From NCBI RefSeq assembly GCF_039592695.1, contig NZ_JBBUTK010000002.1, positions 558,001 through 622,000 of the forward strand: a stretch of DNA of 64,000 nt, written 5' to 3'. The notes below the pieces were generated by a model that saw only the letters and a program-made list of their open reading frames with translations, was not told the origin of the DNA and made no database searches. Source of the stretch: Flagellimonas_A sp039592695 (GTDB lineage Bacteria > Bacteroidota > Bacteroidia > Flavobacteriales > Flavobacteriaceae). Shown in pieces: positions 56,598-64,000 of the stretch. Position 1 is the stretch's first letter; the number at the start of each line of letters is the position of its first letter. The position numbers and the translations under genes are program-made.

Positions 56598-58031
56598 TTA
56601 AAATTCAGCGTTTTGGGGAGTTCTGGGGAAAGGTATCACGTCTCTAATATTGCCCATGCCCGTTGCAAACTGAACAAGGCGCTCAAAACCAAGGCCAAAA
56701 CCGCTGTGTTCGGCAGTGCCAAATTTTCGAAGCTCAAGATACCACCAAAGTTCTTCTTCAGGAATGTCTAAATCAGCCATTTTTTGCTTCAATACGTCAA
56801 ATCGCTCTTCACGTTGTGAACCACCGACAATCTCACCAATACCAGGAAAAAGCACATCCATCGCTCGAACTGTCTTTTCGTCTTCATTGAGGCGCATGTA
56901 AAAAGCCTTGATCTTGGCCGGATAATCAAAAAGAATAACGGGGCATTTAAAATGCTTCTCTACCAAAAAACGCTCATGTTCACTTTGCAGGTCGGCACCC
57001 CACTCATCAATCACATACTCAAATTTCTTTTTCTTGTTGGGCTTTGAATTTCTGAGAATGTCGATTGCTTCGGTATAGGTGACCCTTTTAAAATTGTTGT
57101 CGACCACAAAGCGCAATTTTTCCAGAAGTGCCATTTCACTCCTCTCGGTTTGTGGTTTTGACTTTTCCTCATCCAAAAGACGTTGTTCCAAAAACCGGAG
57201 GTCATCCTGACAATTGTCCAGGACATATTTTAGCACCCATTTGATAAAATCCTCGGCCAAATCCATGTTCATGTCCAAGTTGTAGAATGCCATTTCGGGC
57301 TCAATCATCCAGAATTCGGCCAAGTGGCGCGAAGTGTTTGAGTTCTCTGCCCTAAAAGTCGGTCCGAAAGTATACACTTTACCAAGCCCCATGGCATAAG
57401 CCTCGGCCTCTAGTTGCCCAGAAACGGTCAAATTGGTTTCCTTTCCAAAGAAATCCTCTTTATAATTGACGGCTCCGTCATCATTCAATGGCGGATTTTT
57501 GGCATCAAGGGTGGTCACCCGAAACATTTCGCCCGCACCTTCAGCATCAGAACCAGTGATGATCGGTGCATGGAAGTAATAAAATCCATTCTGCTGAAAA
57601 TAACTGTGTACGGCAAATGCCAATGCTGCACGCACCCGCATGACCGCGGAAAACGTGTTTGTGCGTACCCGAAGATGCGCCTTTTCCCTCAAAAACTCCA
57701 AAGAGTGTTTTTTGGGTTGAATAGGATAGGTTTCTGGATCGGCACTGCCATGAACAAAAATATCAGAAACTTGAATCTCGACACTTTGCCCACGCCCCAT
57801 GCTCTCTACCAAAGCCCCGGTAACCCGAATGGCCGCCCCAGTGGTTATCGATTTTATGAGGTTCTCATCAAAATTTTCAAAATCAACGACACATTGTATG
57901 TTCTTGATGGTCGACCCGTCATTGAGGGCGATAAAACGATTGCTGCGAAACGTTTTTACCCATCCGTTGACCATCACCTCTTGTGATTGTGGTTTGGTCG
58001 AAAGCAGTTTTTTGATTGAAATTAATGACAT
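56598..58031 (-). CDS. asnS: Asparaginyl-tRNA synthetase
   Basis: A 477-residue class IIb synthetase charging tRNA-Asn. OB-fold anticodon domain at the N-terminus (VMVNGWVKTFRSNRFIALNDGS), motif 2 (TFRAENSNTSRHLAEFWMIEPE), and motif 3 (HSGFGLGFERLVQFATGMGNIRDVIPFPRTP). The frame opens with a GTG at 58034, but ATG 58031 is the likely start, about 24 bases after a consensus -7 box. An insert near residue 285-330 (LLDEEKSKPQTERSEMALLEKL) is normal for Bacteroidetes AsnS. Confidence 0.97.
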   Translation of the reverse strand: MSLISIKKLLSTKPQSQEVMVNGWVKTFRSNRFIALNDGSTIKNIQCVVDFENFDENLIKSITTGAAIRVTGALVESMGRGQSVEIQVSDIFVHGSADPETYPIQPKKHSLEFLREKAHLRVRTNTFSAVMRVRAALAFAVHSYFQQNGFYYFHAPIITGSDAEGAGEMFRVTTLDAKNPPLNDDGAVNYKEDFFGKETNLTVSGQLEAEAYAMGLGKVYTFGPTFRAENSNTSRHLAEFWMIEPEMAFYNLDMNMDLAEDFIKWVLKYVLDNCQDDLRFLEQRLLDEEKSKPQTERSEMALLEKLRFVVDNNFKRVTYTEAIDILRNSKPNKKKKFEYVIDEWGADLQSEHERFLVEKHFKCPVILFDYPAKIKAFYMRLNEDEKTVRAMDVLFPGIGEIVGGSQREERFDVLKQKMADLDIPEEELWWYLELRKFGTAEHSGFGLGFERLVQFATGMGNIRDVIPFPRTPQNAEF

Positions 58032-58054
58032 CACAAACGATTCAAATTAAGGCG

Positions 58055-58062
58055 CAAAGATA
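58055..58062 (-). promoter_or_regulatory. -7 box (TATCTTTG) of asnS
   Basis: Exact TAnnTTTG match on the minus strand, 23 bases before the ATG at 58031. Confidence 0.55.
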
Positions 58063-58102
58063 AGTTTTTGGCCAGAAAGGGAAATATGGAACGTTTCTAA
58101 AA

Positions 58103-60499
58103 TCAGTCTTTGTCCAAACTTTCGTCCTGTTTGGGCAAAATGTCAATTTGTGGTTTTTTGAGCACTTGCTTATTGGCAATACTTCGCTCAAGGGAAAGCA
58201 ATAATGAGGGCAGCAAAATCAAATTCGCCAGCATGGCAAAAAGCAATGTGGCCGATACCAGGGCACCCAAAGCCACAGTGCCGCCAAAACTTGAGATGAT
58301 AAATACCGAAAATCCGAAAAACAACACGATGGAAGTATAGAACATGCTCACGCCTGTCTCTCTCAGTGCTGCATATACCGATTTCTTGATTTGCCATCGG
58401 TTGGCAATGAGTTCTTGGCGGTATTTGGCCAAAAAATGGATGGTATCATCAACTGAAATACCGAAAGCAATACTGAATACCAAAATGGTAGAAGGTTTTA
58501 TGGGTACGCCCAAAAAGCCCATAAGGCCAGCAGTGATGACCAACGGCAACAGGTTGGGCACCAACGAAATCACGATCATTCTGAATGACCGGAACAGGTA
58601 GGCCATAAACAATGAAATCAGACCAATGGCCAAAGCCAATGAGATCAACAGGTTTTTGACCAGATATTTTGTGCCCTTCAAGAAGAGCAATGCTTTACCG
58701 GTCATGTACACATTGTAACGTTCGGCTGGGAAGATTTTTGCGATGGACTTGATCAGATCACTTTCAATTTCCTCCATTCGGCTGGTCTTGACATCACGCA
58801 TAAAAGTGGTGATCCGTGCGGTTTGGCCCGTACTGTCCACAAAACTTTCCAAAAGATTGGCTTCGCCTGACGATTTTCGAGCGGCGTCGAGTATGAACGT
58901 ATTTTCTTGGGAAGTAGGCAATTGATAATATTTTGGGATGCCATTATAAAAAGCCTGTTTTGAATATTTGGCCAGATTGACCACAGAAACGGGTCTTGAC
59001 AATTCATCAATTGCATTGATCTCATCAGAAAGTTGGTCCATTCTACGGAGTGTGGCCAATTTCAATACCCCGTTTTTTCTTTTCGTATCGACTACAACTT
59101 CTACGGGCATGATACCATCAAACTCTTCTTCAAAAAAACGGATGTCTTTAAAAAAAGCGGCGTCTTTGGGTAGGTCTTCGATGCGGCTTCCAGTAATCTT
59201 TATCTGGTAGATGCCAATGATACTTAAAATGAGTACCACTATTGAAATAATATAAACGGGCACTCTCTTATGGCGCACCATACGCTCCATCCAACTTACG
59301 AACAGATCAATCCACTTTTTGTTGAGATGCTTCAAGTGTTTGCGCTTTGGCAGCGGCATAAAACTATAAATGATGGGAATGATCAACAACGACAAAATGA
59401 AAATGCAGACAATATTTATTGATGCGACGATACCGAATTCTTTCAACAGGTCACTGTCTAAAATGATGAAAGTAGCAAAACCTGACGCCGTGGTGATGTT
59501 CGTCATCAAGGTGGCATTGCCAATTTTTGAAATTACCCGTTGCAATGAAAGGGCCTGGTTGCCATGTTTCTTTACCTCTTGCTGATATTTATTGATCAGG
59601 AAAATACAATTGGGGATACCAATTACGATAATCAAAGGCGGAATCAATGCCGTTAGAATGGTGATTTCGTATTGAAAAAGGCCCAAAAATCCAAAGGCCC
59701 ACATCACCCCGATGATGACCACACACATTGATATGAGGGTGGCACGGAAACTCCTGAAGAAGAAAAAGAAGATGATGGAGGTTACCAATAGTGCGGCAAG
59801 AATGAACTTTCCTATTTCGTCAATGATGATTTTTGCATTCCATGTTCTGATATAGGGCATGCCCGATACCCGCACATCGAGTCCGGTTTCACCTTCAAAA
59901 TTTTCGACCAAGTTTTTGAGGTCGTTTAAGATAAATTCGTTGCGTACCGTCGTGTTCAGAATGTCTTTGTCAAGGTAGGCTATGGTGCGGACAGACCCGC
60001 TTTCTTTGTTGAAAAGCAAGTCTTCATAAAAGGGCATCTCTTCAAACAAATGTTTTTTAAGGCTATCGATCTCTTGCTTTGTTCCGAGACTACCGTTTAC
60101 CAATGGTTTTAAACGGAATGACTGGGTTTCATTGTCTTTGACCAGTTCTTGAAGGTTTTCGATGGAGACCGTGTAATCAACTTCGGGCATCGCCTCTAAC
60201 TGTTTGCTGAGCTTGTTCCAACGGTTGAGGTTCTCAACAGTGAACAAAAGCGAATCTTTTATGGCAAAGACAATGGCGTTGTCTTCTTGGCCGAAAAGCT
60301 TGACAAAAGCCTCATATTGAACAGTTTCCGGATGTTCGTCGGGCAAAATGTTGGCCTCTGTATTTGAGAAGCGCATGTTTTTCCACTGCAATGCCAAGAA
60401 CACAGTGATTCCTGCCAATACCAATAAAATTAGGATGCGGTTTCGTAAAATAAGACGAGAGATCTTGGGCCAAAATCCTTGGGTAAGCTTTTTTACCAT
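58103..60499 (-). CDS. MMPL/Patched-type RND superfamily membrane protein
   Basis: A 798-residue protein made of two repeats, each a membrane helix, a large periplasmic loop and five more helices. RND signatures include GIPNCIFLINKYQQE in the first half and the proton-relay GISVDDTIHFLAKYRQE in the second. It belongs to the exporter/lipid-transporter branch (HpnN, MMPL, Patched) and not to the metal pumps. The likely cargo is a hydrophobic lipid or glycolipid; not determinable here. Single gene between asnS and frr. Confidence 0.9.
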   Translation of the reverse strand: MVKKLTQGFWPKISRLILRNRILILLVLAGITVFLALQWKNMRFSNTEANILPDEHPETVQYEAFVKLFGQEDNAIVFAIKDSLLFTVENLNRWNKLSKQLEAMPEVDYTVSIENLQELVKDNETQSFRLKPLVNGSLGTKQEIDSLKKHLFEEMPFYEDLLFNKESGSVRTIAYLDKDILNTTVRNEFILNDLKNLVENFEGETGLDVRVSGMPYIRTWNAKIIIDEIGKFILAALLVTSIIFFFFFRSFRATLISMCVVIIGVMWAFGFLGLFQYEITILTALIPPLIIVIGIPNCIFLINKYQQEVKKHGNQALSLQRVISKIGNATLMTNITTASGFATFIILDSDLLKEFGIVASINIVCIFILSLLIIPIIYSFMPLPKRKHLKHLNKKWIDLFVSWMERMVRHKRVPVYIISIVVLILSIIGIYQIKITGSRIEDLPKDAAFFKDIRFFEEEFDGIMPVEVVVDTKRKNGVLKLATLRRMDQLSDEINAIDELSRPVSVVNLAKYSKQAFYNGIPKYYQLPTSQENTFILDAARKSSGEANLLESFVDSTGQTARITTFMRDVKTSRMEEIESDLIKSIAKIFPAERYNVYMTGKALLFLKGTKYLVKNLLISLALAIGLISLFMAYLFRSFRMIVISLVPNLLPLVITAGLMGFLGVPIKPSTILVFSIAFGISVDDTIHFLAKYRQELIANRWQIKKSVYAALRETGVSMFYTSIVLFFGFSVFIISSFGGTVALGALVSATLLFAMLANLILLPSLLLSLERSIANKQVLKKPQIDILPKQDESLDKD

Positions 60500-60516
60500 T
60501 CAAAAAATTCTGTTGG

Positions 60517-60524
60517 CAAAGGTA
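60517..60524 (-). promoter_or_regulatory. -7 box (TACCTTTG) of the MMPL-type gene
   Basis: Exact TAnnTTTG match on the minus strand, 17 bases before the ATG at 60499. Confidence 0.55.
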
Positions 60525-60581
60525 GAAAATGAACCGCCGAGAACCTAAATAAAATGAAGGAAGGAGAAGGGTTTTTCCGTT

Positions 60582-61136
60582 TTAGACTTTCATGATTTCA
60601 CCCTCTTTCGCTTCCAATACCGAGTCGACTTTATTGCTGTAGGTATCGGTCAATTCTTGAACATCAATTTCGGCATTGGCCAAAAGGTCTTCAGAAATAT
60701 CCAATTTCTTTAGGTCTTTGTTGGCTTCTTGGCGGGCGTTTCTGATACTGACCTTGGCATCTTCGGCCTCAGATTTTGCCTGTTTGACCAATTGTTTTCT
60801 ACGCTCTTCGGTCAAAGGAGGCACATTGATGATGATCATTTCACCATTGTTCATGGGGTTGAACCCCAGATTAGAGTTGATAATGGCCGTTTCAATATCT
60901 GGGAGAATACTTTTTTCCCACGGCTGAACCGAAATGGTCCGGGCATCAGGGGTGTTGATGTTCGATACTTGAGACAATGGCGTTTGCGAGCCATAATACT
61001 CAACCATCACTGTAGATAACATGACAGGGCTTGCCTTGCCTGCACGAATTTTGACGAAGGCCTTTTCTAGGTGCAGCATGGCATCATCCATACTTTCCTT
61101 GGCAGCATCAAGAATAAATGTAATTTCTTCGTTCAT
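60582..61136 (-). CDS. frr: Ribosome recycling factor
   Basis: A 184-residue factor that splits post-termination ribosomes with EF-G. Family landmarks: KIRAGKASPVMLSTVMVEYYGSQTPLSQVSNI, SILPDIETAIINSNLGFNPMNNGEMI, PPLTEERRKQLVKQAKSEAEDAKVSIRNARQEANKDLKKL. The open frame runs to 61256, but ATG 61136 (MNEEITFILDAAKESM) gives the standard length. It follows pyrH after 129 bases on the same strand, the usual pyrH-frr pair. Confidence 0.97.
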   Translation of the reverse strand: MNEEITFILDAAKESMDDAMLHLEKAFVKIRAGKASPVMLSTVMVEYYGSQTPLSQVSNINTPDARTISVQPWEKSILPDIETAIINSNLGFNPMNNGEMIIINVPPLTEERRKQLVKQAKSEAEDAKVSIRNARQEANKDLKKLDISEDLLANAEIDVQELTDTYSNKVDSVLEAKEGEIMKV

Positions 61137-61265
61137 CGTTTTTCTGTTTTTACTCGATAATCGAGATTTGAATGCTCCGACACTTGCGCCGAAATCTAAA
61201 ACAAAGTTTTTTTTTAATGCCTCATGGGCTTTCCCAGAGGTAGCTAATATCAACAATTATGCCTA

Positions 61266-61973
61266 TTACACATTGACAACGGTTCCTATATTTTCCCCTG
61301 AGACTATTTTCATGAGGTTGCCACGGGTATTCATATCAAATACGACGATGGGCAATTCATTTTCTTGGCTCAATGTAAATGCGGTGGTGTCCATCACCTT
61401 TAATCCTTTGGATAGCACATCACTAAAAGTAATGGAATCAAATTTCGTCGCGGCTTTATCTTTTTCTGGGTCGGCGGTATAGATACCATCAACCCTGGTT
61501 CCCTTTAAAATCACATCGGCATCAATTTCAATGGCCCGTAAAACTGCTGCGGAATCTGTAGTGAAATAAGGATTTCCCGTGCCACCCCCAAAAATGACCA
61601 CACGGCCTTTTTCCAAATGTCGAATGGCCCTTCTTCTAATGAAGGGCTCGGCGACTTCGTTGATTTTAATGGCCGATTGAAGACGGGTTTCCACCTCAAC
61701 CGCTTCTAGGGCACTTTGCAGGGCCAAACCATTGATGACCGTGGCCAGCATGCCCATGTGGTCGCCTTGAACACGGTCCATGCCCTGACTGGCGCCTGCC
61801 AAGCCACGAAAAATATTGCCACCACCGATCACAATGGCCACCTCTATGCCTTTCTTAACCACTTTTTTGATGTCTTCGGCATATTCAGCCAGTCTTTTGG
61901 GATCGATGCCATATTGGCGCTCTCCCATCAAAGCTTCACCGCTTAACTTGAGTAAAATTCTTTTGTAATGCAT
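61266..61973 (-). CDS. pyrH: UMP kinase
   Basis: A 235-residue kinase that phosphorylates UMP to UDP. Motifs: RILLKLSGEALMG at the start, IGGGNIFRG, DHMGMLATVINGLALQ, FGGGTGNPYFTTDSAAVLRAIE and LKGTRVDGIYTADPEKD. The frame is open to 61997; ATG 61973 (MHYKRILLKLSGEA) is the conventional start and lies 21 bases after a consensus -7 box. Heads the pyrH-frr unit. Confidence 0.97.
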   Translation of the reverse strand: MHYKRILLKLSGEALMGERQYGIDPKRLAEYAEDIKKVVKKGIEVAIVIGGGNIFRGLAGASQGMDRVQGDHMGMLATVINGLALQSALEAVEVETRLQSAIKINEVAEPFIRRRAIRHLEKGRVVIFGGGTGNPYFTTDSAAVLRAIEIDADVILKGTRVDGIYTADPEKDKAATKFDSITFSDVLSKGLKVMDTTAFTLSQENELPIVVFDMNTRGNLMKIVSGENIGTVVNV

Positions 61974-61994
61974 TCGGCATTTTTGAAGTCCGAA

Positions 61995-62002
61995 CAAAAA
62001 TA
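61995..62002 (-). promoter_or_regulatory. -7 box (TATTTTTG) of pyrH
   Basis: Exact TAnnTTTG match on the minus strand, 21 bases before the ATG at 61973. Overlaps the longer upstream frame, which favours the ATG start. Confidence 0.5.
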
Positions 62003-62132
62003 ATCAAAATAATGAACCCGATAGATGCCTTGAAACAGGACTCGAGAAAGTTGTTGCAATAAAAAAACTGTATTTTTTGTAACCTTTTATAAAAATGCCA
62101 GTTTACCTTTTGAACACACAAACCAGACCTAG

Positions 62133-62687
62133 TTGGAAGCACTGACCGACAACGTTTTAATGAAAAAAGTCAAGGCAGGTGACCTCGATAAAATGGGGTT
62201 GCTCTACGAGCGTCATAAAAAGCGTTTGTTCGGGTTCTTTTACAACATGAACAGCAACGCTTCATTGAGTGAAGACTTGGTTCAAAATGTATTCATACGC
62301 ATGATAAAGTACAAACATACATTTACAGGAGAGGGTTCTTTTTTGGCTTGGATGTTCACTACGGCGCGCAATGTGAACCATGACCATTTCAATAAGCGGA
62401 AGAAAGCCTACAACGAACGCGAACTGTCTGCTGTGGAATATAAGTTGCAAGCCCATTCAGACACTGAGAAAGTGATTGAAAACCATGAAGATCGGCAATT
62501 GTTGCGATTGGCCCTTAATCGATTGGATGCAGAGAAAAAAGAAGTGCTCGTGCTCAGTAAGTTGAAAGAAATCAAGTTCAGTGAAATAGGCGAGATCATG
62601 GGCTGTAGCGAAGGCGCTGCCAAAGTAAAAGCCCACAGGGCATTGAAAGAACTGCGAAGTATTTTTCTACAATTACAAACCCGATGA
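62133..62687 (+). CDS. ECF-type RNA polymerase sigma factor
   Basis: A 184-residue sigma-70 family factor with region 2 (MGLLYERHKKRLFGFFYNMNSNASLSEDLVQNVFIRMIKY ... FLAWMFTTARNVNHDHFNKRKK) and region 4 (LNRLDAEKKEVLVLSKLKEIKFSEIGEIMGCSEGAAKVKAHRALKELR). The start is a TTG coding MEALTDNVLMKKV; the first ATG is nine codons later, which would trim the conserved start, so the TTG is preferred. It overlaps the downstream anti-sigma-like gene (ATGA). Confidence 0.92.
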   Translation: MEALTDNVLMKKVKAGDLDKMGLLYERHKKRLFGFFYNMNSNASLSEDLVQNVFIRMIKYKHTFTGEGSFLAWMFTTARNVNHDHFNKRKKAYNERELSAVEYKLQAHSDTEKVIENHEDRQLLRLALNRLDAEKKEVLVLSKLKEIKFSEIGEIMGCSEGAAKVKAHRALKELRSIFLQLQTR

Positions 62688-63493
62688 AAATGGAGAAAGA
62701 AAGATTTGAACTATTGGCCATCGATTATTTAAGAGGTGGCTTGGAAGGGAAGGATAAAAAAGTCTTTGAGGATTATTTAAAGAAAAATCCAGAGGCAATA
62801 GCAACCTTTGAAGAGCTCAAGGAGTCATGGCATTTGATGGATTCGCTCTCGACACCGGAAACTTCTGCAGCAATGGATGCACGTTTTTTTGAATTTCTAC
62901 ATGCCGAAACAGAAAAGAATGCCGGAAAACAGGGCGGCTGGATTGATAATCTGTCAAATTCACTCAAGTATTTGTTCAGACCACAACTGGCTTATGGGTT
63001 GATTTTGCTCGGTATCGGGCTGGCGGTTGGTTACTTTTTAAACTCCAACGATAATGCACAGGTCATTGAAAAAACTGTGGTTTCAAATCAAGAGACCGAA
63101 GACGTGCGTGAAAAATTGGTGTTGACCCTGTTGGAGCAGCCTTCGGCAAACAAACGATTACAGGGCGTAAGTGAAGCAGGTAAAATAGAAAGTGTTGATG
63201 AGCAGGTGATGGCGGCCTTGTTGCAAACATTGAACAACGATCCAAATACAAACGTTCGGCTCGCCGCTATTGAGTCTTTGACAAACTATGTTGACAATCC
63301 TATGGTACGACAGGGCTTGGTGCAATCCATCCCTAACCAAGGGTCGCCCATTGTACAGGTGACCTTGGCAAACCTGATGTCTGCATTGCAAGAGAAGAAA
63401 TCCATAGCACCGTTTCGAAAGCTTTTGAAAGAAAAGAAGTTGGACACAGCCGTGAAGAAAAAAATTGAAAATACCATAGAATCCATCATATAG
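62684..63493 (+). CDS. Anti-sigma-like membrane protein with HEAT-repeat periplasmic domain
   Basis: A 269-residue protein. The N-terminal cytoplasmic region (ERFELLAIDYLRGGLEGKDKKVFEDYLKKNPEAIATFEELKESWHLMDSL) resembles anti-sigma zinc-finger-like domains; a single membrane helix lies at about 104-121 (AYGLILLGIGLAVGYFL). The periplasmic part holds HEAT-like helical repeats (VMAALLQTLNNDPNTNVRLAAIESLTNYVDNPMVRQGLVQSI ...). It is coupled to the sigma factor and likely holds it inactive until the HEAT domain meets its signal. Confidence 0.8.
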   Translation: MKMEKERFELLAIDYLRGGLEGKDKKVFEDYLKKNPEAIATFEELKESWHLMDSLSTPETSAAMDARFFEFLHAETEKNAGKQGGWIDNLSNSLKYLFRPQLAYGLILLGIGLAVGYFLNSNDNAQVIEKTVVSNQETEDVREKLVLTLLEQPSANKRLQGVSEAGKIESVDEQVMAALLQTLNNDPNTNVRLAAIESLTNYVDNPMVRQGLVQSIPNQGSPIVQVTLANLMSALQEKKSIAPFRKLLKEKKLDTAVKKKIENTIESII

Positions 63494-63505
63494 TTTATTC
63501 ATCTG

Positions 63506-63583
63506 TCCTGAGCATAGTCGAAGGATCAATCTGTTCCGCGGGAACAAAATCAAATCACGAACAGTCATCCCGCAGGTGCGGGA
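63506..63583. repeat. Composite repeat region between the anti-sigma and DUF4097-like genes
   Basis: The 107-base gap contains TCCTGAGCATAGTCGAAGGA (63506-63525, one mismatch over 19 bases to the copy at 37381), a perfect dyad TGTTCC-GCG-GGAACA (63532-63546) and a hairpin TCCCGC-AGGT-GCGGGA (63568-63583). No -7 consensus box is present. It looks like a stack of small dispersed elements. Confidence 0.65.
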
Positions 63584-63600
63584 GGCATAAAACAAAAAGA

Positions 63601-64000
63601 ATGAAACGATTATTAGTTAAAATGGGCCTGCTCTTTGCCGTACTGCCATTGAGTTTATGTGCCCAGAAAGCAGCGTTTAATGAAACGATCACAAAAGAAG
63701 TTGTGTTTGTGCAACAAAGTACCGAGAACACCTTGATTTTAAAAAACATCTTTGGTTCCATCACTGTTGAGGGATATGATGGCGATACGGTTATTTTGGT
63801 GGCCGATAAGACCATAAAAGCCCGCACTCAAGAAGATTTGGAATTGGGCAAAAAAGAGTTGCAACTAAAGATTATGAATGAGGGCAATGAGATAATCGTT
63901 CACCCTGATGCACCTTACATTGAATTTAACCGACAAGGGTTGAAGTTTGATTGGTGCGGTGATAATTATGAAGAGCCGAAGTACAAGCACCAGATGGATT
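63601..64000 (+). CDS. Exported DUF4097-like protein, N-terminal part (cut by window end)
   Basis: The first 133 codons of an exported protein: signal peptide MKRLLVKMGLLFAVLPLSLCAQ, then strands with ENTLILKNIFGSITVEGYDGDTVILVADKTIKARTQEDLELGKKELQLKIMNEGNEIIVHPDAP, the beta-helix start typical of DUF4097. It follows the sigma/anti-sigma pair on the same strand, so it may be in that regulon. The C-terminal part lies outside the window. Confidence 0.7.
   Translation, partial: MKRLLVKMGLLFAVLPLSLCAQKAAFNETITKEVVFVQQSTENTLILKNIFGSITVEGYDGDTVILVADKTIKARTQEDLELGKKELQLKIMNEGNEIIVHPDAPYIEFNRQGLKFDWCGDNYEEPKYKHQMD

Overview
The window looks like a marine Flavobacteriaceae chromosome (Bacteroidota). 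The signs are Bacteroides-type conjugation genes (TraE/TraF/TraG, RteC), TAnnTTTG-type -7 promoter boxes with few Shine-Dalgarno sequences, small DUF families common in flavobacteria, and a sigma-54/ExbB/PorT-like gene set. It has two parts that meet at a broken tRNA gene near 37.25-37.31 kb.

Bases 1 to about 37,250 are the right-hand part of an integrative conjugative element (ICE); its left end lies outside the window. From left to right it holds: (a) the start of a transfer operon read leftwards (TraE, TraF, TraG ATPase, TraI/TrbJ-like) with a divergent cell-wall amidase; (b) a replication/regulation block: a winged-helix initiator-like gene with four 33-bp tandem repeats inside it, a DnaC-like ATPase, an excisionase-like HTH protein, RteC, a membrane-bound LuxR-type regulator and a half-size asparaginase-like protein; (c) a zinc/cadmium/cobalt-type operon (18.1 to 8.7 kb): an RND pump fused to its outer-membrane channel, its adaptor, a CDF transporter, a Fur-family regulator, a STAS protein, DUF3703 and a P-type ATPase; (d) a copper block (35.7 to 18.5 kb): CusA, TolC, an AraC regulator with a metal-binding-like N-terminus, a Cys-rich copper-storage protein, a multicopper oxidase fused to a barrel domain, DUF3347 and haem-binding proteins, a permease, a copper P-type ATPase, PepSY and DUF305 membrane proteins and a CusB adaptor; (e) a tyrosine integrase with repeated sites beside it, next to the 3' part of a tRNA-Leu (the likely attR).

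From about 37.3 kb on, the sequence is ordinary chromosome: a sugar transporter, Kdo transferase, sugar aminotransferase and epimerase, an amidohydrolase, 2-oxoglutarate dehydrogenase E1/E2, TatD, asparaginase, tRNA-Ser, an ExbB/ExbD energiser cluster with a PorT-like protein, RpoN, AsnS, an MMPL-type RND protein, ribosome recycling factor, UMP kinase, and an ECF sigma/anti-sigma pair followed by a gene cut by the window end.

The most unusual observation is the 33-bp iteron-like array plus an AT-rich tract inside the initiator-like gene, directly upstream of a helicase-loader-like gene. This is the layout of phage-lambda-type intragenic origins and suggests that the ICE can replicate autonomously. 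Other notable points are the two protein fusions in the metal operons, the HMA-like/AraC regulator, CCGTA/TACGG dyads around rteC, short TTTCGCGAAA palindromes found only in the metal cargo, and a dispersed chromosomal repeat inserted into the signal-peptide region of the cargo TolC.
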